Origin: UBA4720 sp038227135
Lineage (GTDB): Bacteria; Gemmatimonadota; Gemmatimonadetes; Gemmatimonadales; Gemmatimonadaceae
DNA: 64,000 nt
NCBI GenBank assembly: GCA_038227135.1
Contig: JBBRQC010000004.1
Coordinates: 54,609 to 118,608, forward strand
Reading direction: 5' to 3'
The notes beneath the pieces are model-generated. The model was not told the origin of the DNA. It made no database searches and worked only from the letters and a program-made list of their open reading frames with translations. This document shows positions 1 through 8,520 of this stretch, piece after piece (position 1 is the first letter of the stretch; every line of letters starts with the position of its first letter). The translations under genes and the position numbers were made by a program.

Positions 1-678
1 TGCCTTCTCGAGCGCGCCCAGCTCGTCGTTGACGGCGATGCGGACGGCCTGGAAAAACCGCGCAAAATCACCCGGGCCCATGCGCGCGCCAAACGCGCCT
101 CGAATCGCGTCGACCAGATCGTCGCTCACGTGCATGGGCTTACGCTCGCGGCGACGCGTGATTTCCCGAGCGAGGCGGTTGGACCTCGGCTCGTCTCCAT
201 ACTCGCGAAAGATGTGGGATAGGTTGTCTTCATCCAGCGTGTTCAACAGTTCGGCGGCGGTCGTAGTAGAGCGACGGTCCATCCTCATGTCGAGTAACGC
301 GCCAGGACGGAAAGAGAAACCTCTCTCGTCGGCGTCGATCTGGTGCGAGGAAACCCCCAGGTCGGCCAGGACGCCATCGAACTTGCGTCCGGCGAGCTCC
401 GGAATCAGATCCAGCTCAGAGAAATTACCCCTGATCGCGAGAAAGCGGCCTGCCGCCTCATAGGGCGCAAGCCGCTTCCTGGCTTCAGCGATCGCTGCTT
501 CGTCGCGATCGAGCGCTACGACGGAGGAGCCGGAGGCGAGGAGGGCTTCGCTGTGCCCTCCCCCTCCCAAAGTGCAATCCAGTACTTCCCTGGCTCCGGC
601 GAAAAGCGCCGAGACTTCGTTGACCATGACCGGCGCATGGTAGGAAGTATCCCACCGGCCGGTCAGAGGATCGGTCAC
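1..678 (-). CDS. rsmH: 16S rRNA (cytosine-1402-N4) methyltransferase RsmH (MraW), 5' part only
   Basis: Methylates N4 of C1402 in the decoding centre of 16S rRNA using S-adenosylmethionine. The window holds the first 226 codons; the C-terminus lies beyond the left edge. The SAM-binding motif LDCTLGGGGH is at residues 33-42, followed by ALDRDEAAI and LADLGVSSHQID, all typical of the family. I chose a GTG start at 678 because it overlaps the TGA of the upstream secreted TPR gene (GTGA) and gives the family N-terminus ending YHAPVM. Elsewhere this gene usually opens the mur/fts division cluster, which would lie to the left; that is inference. The identification itself is secure. Confidence 0.93.
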   Translation of the reverse strand, partial: MTDPLTGRWDTSYHAPVMVNEVSALFAGAREVLDCTLGGGGHSEALLASGSSVVALDRDEAAIAEARKRLAPYEAAGRFLAIRGNFSELDLIPELAGRKFDGVLADLGVSSHQIDADERGFSFRPGALLDMRMDRRSTTTAAELLNTLDEDNLSHIFREYGDEPRSNRLAREITRRRERKPMHVSDDLVDAIRGAFGARMGPGDFARFFQAVRIAVNDELGALEKA

Positions 679-2357
679 TTACAGAAGCGCTTCACCTCGT
701 TGTCGACCGCCGGCGTGAACTGCGGAATGGCCGTCAGGAGCTGAGCTGCCTCGTTCGGGTACTTTTGTCCGCCTGCCGGCAAATTTATCTGGGCGAGATT
801 GAATGCGTCGCGAGCCGTCCGAGCCAGGTCGCAGCTCTTCTTTTCGTTGGCATCGATCGTCGCGCTCTGGCCGAGGGAGAACGCGCTGGCGCCGAGGAGG
901 AACTTGGCGTCCGCGGAGCTCTGGAGCTGGTCGGAAAGCTGGAGGAACTTGATGGCGCGCTGGAAATCGGCGCGGTCCTTCGAGCCCTGACCCGCCTTGT
1001 ACGCGTTGCTCCCCTGCTGCAGGGCGAGCTGCGACAGCGCTGTCGGATCGGCGCCATTCTGCTTCGCAAGATTCAGAGTGTTGGTCAGGTCGTCGTACTG
1101 GTTCATTGCTCCCTGAATGGTCGCGAGCAGGAAATATCCGTTCGGGTTCTTTGGATTCGCTGCGATCGCTTTCTTGGCTGCATCGAGTGCCAGCGGCAGC
1201 TGTCCCGCCTTGTACAAGGCCTGAGCGCTGAACAGCTGGAGGTTCGGATCGTTAGGGAATTTCTTGGAACCGGCCATTATCGCCTCAGACGCCTTCTGCG
1301 GTTGATTCATGGCGGTGTAGGCGCCGGCCAGACGCGAGTAGTAGTCAGCGGTCGCTGCGGCCGTGTCGACGCGCACCATCTCGGTGCCTGTGGTGATCGC
1401 GTCGTTGAAGTCCTTCGCGTTGAGATAAACCAGCCAGGCAAGGTTGAGCAGCTGCGGATCGCCGGGATTGTTCTGAATCAGGTCGCGCATCAGCGGAACG
1501 GCCTGATCCGCGTGCCCCATCTTCGCGTACTCGGCCACGACATCCTGAATGAGCTTGATGTTCGTCGGGTCCGCCGCCGCGAGGGCGCCCAGGACGTGGA
1601 GCATCTTCGTCGTGTCGTTCTTGGTGCGGTAGGTGTCGGCCAACCTTCTCAACGCCACTATGTTCGCAGGATCGCTCGCGCGAATCCGCTCGGCGACTGC
1701 AATCACGGAGTCATCCATCTTGAGTCCGGCGTAGGCGTCGAGGAGGCAGGCGGCGGCAATGTTCGCGCTCGTAGAGCCGGCCATCGCGGACCGCGCGGCA
1801 GTCACACCCGCCTGGTATTGGCCCTGGGCAACTGCATTGTGACACGTCTCTTCGCCAGACAGCTGGCGGCGCGCAGCCTGGATCGCCTTGGCGACCTGGC
1901 TTGCCGCGTCATCGAGCTTGGGAGCCTGGGCGCTGGGAAGCACCTGACCGCGAGTCATGTCGCGGGAGATCACGAGCCGCGAGTCGATCTTGTAGCCGGT
2001 CGGGGTCTTCGAGACCGTCCCTTCCAGATACTGTGGCGCGCGTACCAGAGTAGCGAGCGCCTTCGCATCACCTGGAGCGAGGGCTTCCGTGGGGCTGTAA
2101 CCCGAAGATTGCAGACTATTGACGATATCGGCTTTGGGGACGACCACGAGATCCCGGAGGTTGGTCTGCTTCTGCAGCTGGCTGCGGATTGCTTCCGCCG
2201 CTTGCCCACCAAGATCCTTGTCGGCGCTTTGAAGCGTCGGGATCATGACTCGATCGCCGGTTTTGGTCTGGGCGGCCGCGGGCGAGGCGCCCAAAGCAGC
2301 TAAGACCGCGACGATTGCGAGGAGAGCCGGTCGTGAATGACGTTGACGTGCCTTCAA
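675..2357 (-). CDS. secreted TolB-like/TPR-repeat protein
   Basis: 560-residue exported protein of unknown role. A TTG start at 2357 is preferred: a GGAGG (2366-2370) lies 8 bases upstream, and the protein then opens with a classical signal peptide (KARQRHSRPALLAIVAVLAA, cleaved near ASPAAAQ). Longer readings would run towards or through the tRNA-Val gene. Residues about 30-160 resemble the TolB/FlgO N-terminal fold (VMIPTLQSADKDLGG, then a stretch like YLEGTVSKTPTGYKI). The rest is TPR repeats with many A/L/Y positions, ending KRFC. The stop overlaps the rsmH start, so the two may be translationally coupled. It probably acts in the periplasm or outer envelope as a scaffold; this is inferred from the domains only. 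Confidence 0.82.
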   Translation of the reverse strand: MKARQRHSRPALLAIVAVLAALGASPAAAQTKTGDRVMIPTLQSADKDLGGQAAEAIRSQLQKQTNLRDLVVVPKADIVNSLQSSGYSPTEALAPGDAKALATLVRAPQYLEGTVSKTPTGYKIDSRLVISRDMTRGQVLPSAQAPKLDDAASQVAKAIQAARRQLSGEETCHNAVAQGQYQAGVTAARSAMAGSTSANIAAACLLDAYAGLKMDDSVIAVAERIRASDPANIVALRRLADTYRTKNDTTKMLHVLGALAAADPTNIKLIQDVVAEYAKMGHADQAVPLMRDLIQNNPGDPQLLNLAWLVYLNAKDFNDAITTGTEMVRVDTAAATADYYSRLAGAYTAMNQPQKASEAIMAGSKKFPNDPNLQLFSAQALYKAGQLPLALDAAKKAIAANPKNPNGYFLLATIQGAMNQYDDLTNTLNLAKQNGADPTALSQLALQQGSNAYKAGQGSKDRADFQRAIKFLQLSDQLQSSADAKFLLGASAFSLGQSATIDANEKKSCDLARTARDAFNLAQINLPAGGQKYPNEAAQLLTAIPQFTPAVDNEVKRFCK

Positions 2358-2426
2358 TGGTATAACCTCCGAGTCGGTAAACATTCCTACACCAATTCCC
2401 AATCCGTGGGTCCCTGAGACCTCTAA

Positions 2427-2500
2427 TGGGCGAGGAGGGACTCGAACCCCCGACATCCTGCGTGTAAGGCAGGCGCTCTAACCAACTGAGCTACTCGCCC
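2427..2500 (-). tRNA. tRNA-Val (anticodon TAC)
   Basis: Full cloverleaf on the minus strand. The acceptor stem GGGCGAG/CTCGCCC, a D-arm GCTC..GAGC, the anticodon stem CCTGC/GCAGG around loop CTTACAC, and the T-arm GGGGG-TTCGAGT-CCCTC (one G-T pair) are all present. The discriminator base is A and CCA is not encoded. It lies 69 bases upstream of the TTG start of the TPR gene and 24 bases downstream of the small membrane protein gene, so it may be transcribed with both. Confidence 0.95.
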
Positions 2501-2524
2501 GGTGCAGAAACCGAGCCTATCCCG

Positions 2525-2722
2525 TCACCGCAGAATGGCCAGCGGAACCAGGACGCAGTACCCGATGACAAGCAGGATCGGGGCTAGCGTTTCGCCGCCA
2601 CGCGCAAGATCGGCGAAGCCCGCAACGAGAACCACAGCGGCCAGGGTCCAGTAGAGCCAGGAACGACGACCAGTCATATCCCGCTGAGCCCTTGGACCAC
2701 TGGCAAGATCGGTTTTGGCCAT
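2525..2722 (-). CDS. small two-helix membrane protein
   Basis: 65 residues from an ATG at 2722. The first 18 residues are polar. They are followed by two hydrophobic stretches (LYWTLAAVVLVAGFADLA and ILLVIGYCVLVPLAIL) joined by RGGET, which gives a helical hairpin in the inner membrane. No family is recognised. An internal ATG at codon 16 (MTGRRSW) would give a 50-residue protein that starts just before the first helix and may be the true start. It is the only reading frame between rmlB and tRNA-Val, and the membrane pattern argues against chance. Confidence 0.6.
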   Translation of the reverse strand: MAKTDLASGPRAQRDMTGRRSWLYWTLAAVVLVAGFADLARGGETLAPILLVIGYCVLVPLAILR

Positions 2723-2794
2723 AAGCGAGGTAGTGTAGGGCGGTTGGAAATGCGTGTCAACCCGAATTGCTACTTCGGTGGGATGCAGAAGGTC

Positions 2795-3913
2795 CTAAGA
2801 GCCGGGTTTCTTGCCCTCGGAATAATGCAGCTCTACCCAGTCCCGGTAGCTGCCATCCATCACGGATCGCCACCAGGCCTCGTTCGCGATATACCATTTG
2901 ATCGTCTTGAGCAGACCGGTCTCGAACGACTCCGATGGCCCGTATCCTGTCTCCAATGTCGCCTTCATAGCGTCGATAGCGTAACGCCGGTCGTGTCCTG
3001 GCCGGTCCTTCACGAATTTGATCAGCTCCGACGTATCCCCACCGGTTGCGGCCGCCGATTTCGGGAATTGCTCACGCAGCTTTTCGTCATTCGCGAACAG
3101 TGTATCGATGTGTTTGCAGATTGCCTTGACGACGTCGATGTTCTTCCGTTCGGAATTCCCGCCGAGGTTGTAGGTCTCCCCCAGGCGTCCTTTCTCGAGC
3201 ACGCGCTCGATACCGCGACAGTGGTCGCGGACGTAAAGCCAATCGCGGATCTGGAGCCCATCTCCGTAAACCGGCAGCGGCTTTCCATCCAGCGCGTTCA
3301 CGATGGTGAGGGGAATCAGCTTTTCGGGGAAGTGGTAAGAGCCGTAGTTGTTCGAGCAGTTTGTGGTCGTCACCGGGAGACCGTAGGTATGGTGATACGC
3401 CCGCACCAGGTGATCCGCGCCTGCCTTGCTTGCGGCGTACGGTGAATTCGGAGCGTATGCGTTCTCTTCAGTGAATGGAGCCGCGTTGGGCGCCAGCGAT
3501 CCGTAAACCTCGTCGGTGGAGATGTGGTGGAAGCGCCGCGCACCGCCTGACCAGTCTTCGGACCACGCTGCGCGAGCGGCCTTCAACAGCTCATGCGTTC
3601 CTCGGACGTTGGTATCGATGAAAGGATCCGGCCCTCTGATGGACCGATCCACGTGCGATTCGGCGGCGAAGTGCACAACTGTGTCGATGCCTTCGCGCTT
3701 TATGATCTCGTGCATCGTGTCGCCGTCGCGAATGTCACCCTTGATGAAGGTGAATCGTTCGTTGTCCGCGAGTGGCTCCAGGTTCGACAAATTGCCGGCG
3801 TACGTGAGCGCGTCCAGCCCGACGACGGTGTCGCCGGGATGATGCTCGGCCCAGAAATGGACGAAGTTGGTGCCGATGAATCCGGCAGCGCCTGTCACGA
3901 GAATTCTACGCAT
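2795..3913 (-). CDS. rmlB: dTDP-glucose 4,6-dehydratase
   Basis: Converts dTDP-glucose to dTDP-4-keto-6-deoxyglucose, the branch point to dTDP-rhamnose and other deoxysugars of surface polysaccharides. 372 residues, an extended SDR enzyme. The NAD-binding GAAGFIG is at residues 8-14, the catalytic STDE at 132-135, and YAASK (Tyr159, Lys163) completes the active site. NCSNNYG and the substrate-binding DWLYVRDHC are also present. The partners rmlA, rmlC and rmlD are not in this window. It lies 81 bases downstream of cheB on the same strand, so it could be the last gene of the chemosensory transcript; that link is inference. Confidence 0.95.
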   Translation of the reverse strand: MRRILVTGAAGFIGTNFVHFWAEHHPGDTVVGLDALTYAGNLSNLEPLADNERFTFIKGDIRDGDTMHEIIKREGIDTVVHFAAESHVDRSIRGPDPFIDTNVRGTHELLKAARAAWSEDWSGGARRFHHISTDEVYGSLAPNAAPFTEENAYAPNSPYAASKAGADHLVRAYHHTYGLPVTTTNCSNNYGSYHFPEKLIPLTIVNALDGKPLPVYGDGLQIRDWLYVRDHCRGIERVLEKGRLGETYNLGGNSERKNIDVVKAICKHIDTLFANDEKLREQFPKSAAATGGDTSELIKFVKDRPGHDRRYAIDAMKATLETGYGPSESFETGLLKTIKWYIANEAWWRSVMDGSYRDWVELHYSEGKKPGS

Positions 3914-3994
3914 TGTCTACCCTGCCCTCGTTCATAGCGCGTCTGAGCCTGTTGGGTGGTGAGCAACAAAGAGCGAACGATACCCCGCGTGTGT

Positions 3995-5077
3995 TCATCC
4001 GCCAATGCCTCGCTTTACGGAGCGGCAGAGATCATTGATCGCGCGCGCGATGTCACGCGCGGGTGCGACGCGGTCGGCGCCGGCCGCTTCCATCGCGGCT
4101 TGGGGCATTCCATAGATGATCGAGCTGTCGCGGTCCTGGATTACAGTCTTTCCGCCTGCGGCGCGAATTCGCCTCGAGCCCTCGGCGCCGTCACGACCCA
4201 TCCCCGTGAGCACCACCGCAATTGCGTTCGCGCCGAAGACATCGGAAGCGGAAACGAACAGACGATCGGCGGCGGGCCTGACACCCCAGATGGTCGCCGA
4301 GGTATCGAGGCATATCTTTGCGTCGCCCGCAACACCTGTAACGGTCATATGGAATCCTCCCGGCGCCAGGTAAACGTGATTCTCGAGCAATGCCTCTCCG
4401 TCCGCGGCCTCCGCGACTGGCAGCGGGCTCATCAAATCGAGCCGGTGGGATAGGCTGCGCGTAAACTCTGCGGGCATATGTTGAACTATGAGCACCCCAG
4501 CTCCCAGTGTGTCGGGAAGGTGCGGAACGATCTCTCCGAGAGCGCGTGGTCCACCGGTCGATGCCGCAATCACGACAACGCGGGTCGCCGCCCCTGAGAT
4601 TTTCTTGGGGACCGTCTCCCCCCCGACCGGAACGCCTCCCTGCGTGGGTGTCCGGACCCCCGCCATGTTCACCGCGCGCGCAGCGTTCAGCGCCGTGACC
4701 AGCTCCTGCCTCACCGTCAGCAAGTCAATGCTGATGGGACCCGAAGGCTTCCTCACGAATTCCACCGCCCCGCGCTCCAGTGCGCGAAGTGTCATCTCGT
4801 TTCCGCGCTCCGACCCGGCGGCACTCAACATGACCACTGGTCGGGGCATCTCCCTCATGATCGTTTCGAGTGTCTGCAGCCCGTCCAGCCGTGGCATTTC
4901 TATGTCGAGCGTCACGATGTCCGGGTTGAGGGCACGGATCGACTCGATGGCCTCGACTCCGTCCGCTGCCGTTCCGACCACCCGAAACTCGCGAGTCGAT
5001 TCCACCATCTCGGCGATCAGCGCGCGCATGAATGAACTATCGTCGACCACCAGCACACTGGATTGCGCCCCCTTCAT
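3995..5077 (-). CDS. cheB: chemotaxis response regulator / protein-glutamate methylesterase CheB
   Basis: Removes methyl groups from, or deamidates, chemoreceptor glutamates once phosphorylated by CheA. 360 residues in two domains. The receiver domain (about 6-125) has acidic pair Asp12-Asp13, phosphoacceptor Asp58 in TLDIEMP and the conserved Lys110. The methylesterase domain (about 165-350) has the triad Ser173 (AASTGGP), His200 (VQHMP) and Asp296 (GMGRDG). It is the last che gene of the cluster, 15 bases after cheR. Intact CheR and CheB imply a methylated receptor, but none is encoded in the window, so it must be elsewhere. Confidence 0.95.
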   Translation of the reverse strand: MKGAQSSVLVVDDSSFMRALIAEMVESTREFRVVGTAADGVEAIESIRALNPDIVTLDIEMPRLDGLQTLETIMREMPRPVVMLSAAGSERGNEMTLRALERGAVEFVRKPSGPISIDLLTVRQELVTALNAARAVNMAGVRTPTQGGVPVGGETVPKKISGAATRVVVIAASTGGPRALGEIVPHLPDTLGAGVLIVQHMPAEFTRSLSHRLDLMSPLPVAEAADGEALLENHVYLAPGGFHMTVTGVAGDAKICLDTSATIWGVRPAADRLFVSASDVFGANAIAVVLTGMGRDGAEGSRRIRAAGGKTVIQDRDSSIIYGMPQAAMEAAGADRVAPARDIARAINDLCRSVKRGIGG

Positions 5078-5092
5078 GCCGTCGGTGCCGGG

Positions 5093-5908
5093 TCAGATCT
5101 TGCGGAAAATGCGCTCGCGCGCATTGACCGGAGAAAAAAGTCCCCTTGATTCGCCCAGCAGCGTCTCCACCTTGCCGAGCACGAGAAATCCGCCCGGTGC
5201 GAGCGTTTTGTGGAAATGGGAGTACAGCGCGTCCTGCGCGGGTCGCTCGAGATAGATGATCACGTTCCGGCAAACGATGAGGTGTGCAGCCTCGAACGGT
5301 GGCTTGAATTGCAGCAGATCGCGAGCCTCGAATGTGACCAGCCGTCGCACCTCGGGCAGCATCGTCCGCAAACCCGCCGTCTGCGGGAAATACTGTTCCC
5401 GCAGTTCCGCCGGCGTATCACCCAGCGCAGCCTCGCCGTAGACTGCCGTGCCAGCTTCCTCCAGGCAATCGGTGTCGATATCCGTGCCTACGATCGACAC
5501 CGATTCCAGTCCCTTCCCGCGATTCGTTGCCGCGTGCCTGTGCATGAGGATGGCGAGCGAGTATGGCTCTTCGCCGGAGGAACAGCCCGCGCTCCAGACG
5601 CGGACTTCTCGATCCTCCTGCACGAGGAGCGCCGGAACGACCTTTTGATCGATCGCCGAGTATGTCTCCCAGTTGCGAAAGAACTTGGTGACGTTGACGG
5701 TGAGCGAGCGCATCAGCCGTTCGTATTCACGCGGATCGCTGTCGAGCATCGACGAATACTCGGCGCAACCCGACGCGCCTCGCGCGCGAATGCGAACCGC
5801 GATCCGGCGGCGCAGGCATTTGTCCTTGTAGCTCGAGCACTGAAACCCGCTGTCGCGCGTGATCTTCTCCATCAGCGCGTGGAATTCGGCGTCGTCGCCC
5901 TGAATCAA
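5093..5908 (-). CDS. cheR: chemotaxis protein methyltransferase CheR
   Basis: Methylates receptor glutamates with SAM. About 271 residues: the N-terminal CheR helical domain (YKDKCLRRRI, then SLTVNVTKFFRN) and the SAM-binding Rossmann domain with GCSSGEEPYSLAIL, the acidic GTDIDT and ICRNVIIYL. I chose a TTG start at 5908 because it gives the normal CheR N-terminus (a D-x-EF motif about 35 residues before LRRRI). Longer readings would overlap the DUF4388-TPR gene by up to 300 bases, and an ATG at 5872 is a shorter option. No good Shine-Dalgarno sequence is visible, so the start is uncertain by a few codons. Confidence 0.92.
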   Translation of the reverse strand: MIQGDDAEFHALMEKITRDSGFQCSSYKDKCLRRRIAVRIRARGASGCAEYSSMLDSDPREYERLMRSLTVNVTKFFRNWETYSAIDQKVVPALLVQEDREVRVWSAGCSSGEEPYSLAILMHRHAATNRGKGLESVSIVGTDIDTDCLEEAGTAVYGEAALGDTPAELREQYFPQTAGLRTMLPEVRRLVTFEARDLLQFKPPFEAAHLIVCRNVIIYLERPAQDALYSHFHKTLAPGGFLVLGKVETLLGESRGLFSPVNARERIFRKI

Positions 5909-5922
5909 CTCGGTGGTGACTG

Positions 5923-7215
5923 TCAGGAGCGATTCGTCGGTTGTGCAGCGTCCTTTTCGGCGCGTGCGATTCCCTCGAGCGCCGCAGACAGATTGCGACG
6001 CAGCTGTGGCAGCTCCGGCGCGATGGTGATCCCTTTTTCCGCTACGTCCCGTGCGTGCACGTATTCCCCACGTTTGAGATATCCGGCTGCCAGATTGTTC
6101 AGCAGCACCGGCGACTGCGGGTGAGTCTCGGCCGCTGCTGCCAGCAGCAGAATCTCGCGATCGGGGTCGTCCGTCAACGCCGCCACCTGCGCCGCGTAAT
6201 GGAACCAGACCGGCGGCGGCTGGCTGGAGCTCCACAGACTGCGTGCTTCGCTGAGCGCCACCTTGGCGGATTGCAGATCTCCCAGTCGAGCGGAGATGAT
6301 TGCCGATTGCAGCTGGATGAGAGGCTCCGAATTGCCGCCGGCTATGATCGCGCGGTCTATCACCAGCTTGGCTTTCTCGAGCTGCCCGAGTTGCTCATAG
6401 GCGAGCGCCAGATTGTGCAGCAGCGCGGTCTTGCTCGGGGCGTTCGGGGCAGATGTCATGAACGCGTTCACCGCTCCCGCCCACTCTTTCTTGCGAAGCG
6501 CGATCAATCCGAGATGAAATGACGCGATCGGATCAGCCGCTTCCTCGACCAATGCGCGGAACTCGCGCTCCGCTTCGTCGTGCATGCCAGCCCTGTACAA
6601 CGCGCTTGCCAGCTCGCGGCGTTCCAACGGGCTCGCGTTTCGGGGCAGAGTCGGCGTCGTTCTCTTGCGCCCCACAGGGAGCAGAAACGACGCATTGAGA
6701 AGTCCATAGAGCGCCTTCCCCACGTCGAACTCACTCAAACCTGAATCCCGGATCAGAGCGTTGATGTCGCGGTGGCCGTCGAGAAGAGGAAGCAGCGCTT
6801 CCTGCTCAGGGGAGAGCGCGTCCCGGTTCCGCGTCAGGCGCGGACGGTCGATGCTGTAGACGACGTCGAAGCTCGGGATTTTCTTTTCGATCAGCGACCA
6901 CTCGTCGACCCGGCGCGCGCCTTCGAGCAGCAACGACTGCGGGTCGACCGAGACTCGCTCCGCGCCATCCTCCGGCTCGACACCTGGCTCGAAGTTGAAG
7001 GTGCCGCTCGTCCACGTGAAGAGCGTATAAACGGCATTCTCGGTATCGAGGGGGCGGTTCACGATCGCCGCATGACAGATGCGCCCGGCGTCGAAATAGA
7101 TCGACCCGAAGCTGTCGTGGAAGGAGAGACCGAGACAGCCGCTCTTCTTTCCCATCGAGAGCAGTTGCAGAACGTCAGGGAGGCTCGCTTCCTTTAGGCT
7201 GCCCTTGATGGCCAT
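5923..7215 (-). CDS. DUF4388 (PATAN-type) and TPR protein
   Basis: 430 residues. The N-terminal DUF4388 domain (about 1-110; MAIKGSLKEASLPDVLQLL, GSIYFDAGRI) is followed by a helical region with LLLEGARRVDEWS and a winged-helix-like LLDGHRDINALI. About six TPR units follow residue 200. The ATG at 7215 overlaps the stop of the 72-aa gene (TGATG), and the DUF4388 motif starts right there. DUF4388 proteins are known partners in chemosensory and polarity pathways, such as cyanobacterial PatA/Pix-type regulators. Here it lies between the MglA-type GTPase and cheR, so I infer a regulator or scaffold linking the two modules. It shares LLxEGARRxDEWS with the second DUF4388 protein at 9246-9989. Confidence 0.88.
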   Translation of the reverse strand: MAIKGSLKEASLPDVLQLLSMGKKSGCLGLSFHDSFGSIYFDAGRICHAAIVNRPLDTENAVYTLFTWTSGTFNFEPGVEPEDGAERVSVDPQSLLLEGARRVDEWSLIEKKIPSFDVVYSIDRPRLTRNRDALSPEQEALLPLLDGHRDINALIRDSGLSEFDVGKALYGLLNASFLLPVGRKRTTPTLPRNASPLERRELASALYRAGMHDEAEREFRALVEEAADPIASFHLGLIALRKKEWAGAVNAFMTSAPNAPSKTALLHNLALAYEQLGQLEKAKLVIDRAIIAGGNSEPLIQLQSAIISARLGDLQSAKVALSEARSLWSSSQPPPVWFHYAAQVAALTDDPDREILLLAAAAETHPQSPVLLNNLAAGYLKRGEYVHARDVAEKGITIAPELPQLRRNLSAALEGIARAEKDAAQPTNRS

Positions 7216-7433
7216 CAGCCCATCTCCTCGATCATTCGGTCGGCGACGTTGTCCCACTCGCGGATAACGCCGGGATCCGGGACCGGAGTGGTTTCCTTCC
7301 TGTGAGCAGGCATACTCTTGGGCGTCGGGTTGAGCGACTCGACGCGCTTCGCGATCTCATGGCTGATGTCGGCCATGAAGTCGGCGAACTCGCCGCTGTC
7401 GTCCTCCGCTCCTTTCTTGACGCCGGTGGCCAC
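7215..7433 (-). CDS. 72-residue conserved-position small protein of the mglA cluster
   Basis: GTG start at 7433, overlapping the last bases of the upstream mglA-like gene; its stop overlaps the next ATG (TGATG). The sequence is polar: an acidic amphipathic N-terminal helix (EFADFMADISHEIAKRVESL), a Pro/Lys linker (NPTPKSMPAHRKETTP) and a second helix (VIREWDNVADRMIEEMG). No family is recognised. The tight coupling on both sides argues that it is real and works with the MglA-type GTPase or the DUF4388 protein. A short helical adaptor between two partners fits the shape but is inference only. Confidence 0.7.
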   Translation of the reverse strand: MATGVKKGAEDDSGEFADFMADISHEIAKRVESLNPTPKSMPAHRKETTPVPDPGVIREWDNVADRMIEEMG

Positions 7434-7435
7434 GC

Positions 7436-8041
7436 TCAGGATCCTTTCGGGGCCGGAGCGCTGAGCCGGCCGAGCACCATCGACGCAATGCTGCGCAGAG
7501 TCTCGAAGACTCCGCCGCCGTTGATCGCGTTGGCGGCGAAATAGGGCGCCGCGCGGAAGTTGAGCGTCTCGTCCAGCTCCTGAATGGTACTTATCTCTCC
7601 CGCAGGCAGGTCGCGCTTGTTGTACTGCATGACGAGCGGCAGCGTGCGCGGATCGAGACCTTCGTCCGCGAGATTGGCGTGCAGATCCTGCAGGCTCTCG
7701 ATGTTCTCCGCGAGCTGTCGCGATTGGCTGTCTGCAACGAACACGACGCCGTCCACACCCTGCAGCACCAGCTTCCGCGTTGCCGCGTAGTACACCTGCC
7801 CGGGTACCGTGTACAGCTGAAACCGCGTCGCGAACCCGGAAATCGTTCCGAGATCCAGCGGAAGGAAATCGAAGAAAAGGGTTCGATCCGTCTCAGTCGC
7901 GAGCGAAACCATCTTGCCCTTTCGCTCTTCGGGCAGCTGCGAATAGACGTGCTGAAGATTGGTCGTCTTGCCCGACCGGCCGGGACCGTAGTACACGATC
8001 TTGCACGTGATCTCGCGAGTACCGTAGTTGACGACTGACAT
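7436..8041 (-). CDS. mglA: MglA-type small Ras-like GTPase
   Basis: 201 residues, close to the MglA length. The P-loop GPGRSGKT is at 19-26. The switch/PM3 region reads TVPGQVYY (about 78-85), with Thr where Ras has Asp, which is the hallmark of MglA rather than of Rab/Arf. The specificity motif NKRD is at 141-144. In Myxococcus MglA is the cytoplasmic polarity switch for gliding and type IV pili, turned off by the Roadblock GAP MglB. The gene overlaps a Roadblock gene just upstream (TAATG), which matches the mglBA arrangement. The start is clear. I do not know which motility or secretion machine it serves here. Confidence 0.92.
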   Translation of the reverse strand: MSVVNYGTREITCKIVYYGPGRSGKTTNLQHVYSQLPEERKGKMVSLATETDRTLFFDFLPLDLGTISGFATRFQLYTVPGQVYYAATRKLVLQGVDGVVFVADSQSRQLAENIESLQDLHANLADEGLDPRTLPLVMQYNKRDLPAGEISTIQELDETLNFRAAPYFAANAINGGGVFETLRSIASMVLGRLSAPAPKGS

Positions 8042-8520
8042 TATTTCCCGAGCGGGCCGAAGAGCGCGTCGAGGCTGCGATTGAGCTCGCCCTCGAAATC
8101 GCCGGATGGGCCTTTTCCGCGAACTTCCGTTTGCGGCGTCAGCTTCTCGATCGCCTTCTGGAACTCCTCGAAATAGATCTCCACGACTCCGAACGAGCTT
8201 TCGCGGTCGAACACGCCGACGAAAAGGAATTCGTGCTGACTCGCGGCGCAGCGCGCCATGAACACCTGCCGGTCAACGCCAGCGTGGTGCATCTCCAGGA
8301 ATGGCTTCCCGTCGAGCTGTCGACCGAGCTCTCGCGCCGACGCGTTGATCGCTGAGGTGAGCGCGCAGACAGACATCACATCGGCCGCATTGGAAAAGCC
8401 GAATTGGCCGACCGCCTTCCCGGTGGGATAGAGCAATACCCCCGATATGAGGCGGGCGTCGTCCATCAGCCGCCTGAGCGGCGCTGCCACCCACGGTTCG
8501 GCTACTGTTGGCTGCGTCAT
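8041..8520 (-). CDS. Roadblock/LC7-like protein, putative MglB-type partner of the GTPase
   Basis: 159 residues, directly upstream of mglA and overlapping it by one base, the position of mglB in Myxococcus. The central region (LISGVLLYPTGKAVGQFGFS, then ALTSAINASARELGRQL) follows the Roadblock pattern of a beta strand, a long helix and two more strands. A C-terminal helix (FEEFQKAIEKL) and a tail follow. Roadblock dimers act as GTPase-activating proteins or exchange factors for MglA. The match is by pattern and context, so the family is likely and the specific MglB role is inferred. The ATG at 8520 overlaps the preceding Roadblock stop (ATGA). Confidence 0.75.
   Translation of the reverse strand: MTQPTVAEPWVAAPLRRLMDDARLISGVLLYPTGKAVGQFGFSNAADVMSVCALTSAINASARELGRQLDGKPFLEMHHAGVDRQVFMARCAASQHEFLFVGVFDRESSFGVVEIYFEEFQKAIEKLTPQTEVRGKGPSGDFEGELNRSLDALFGPLGK

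Noticed and set aside
765..2303. 512-residue plus-strand frame
   Set aside because: Antisense to the secreted TPR gene, and its Arg/Leu/Val-rich text has no domain pattern.
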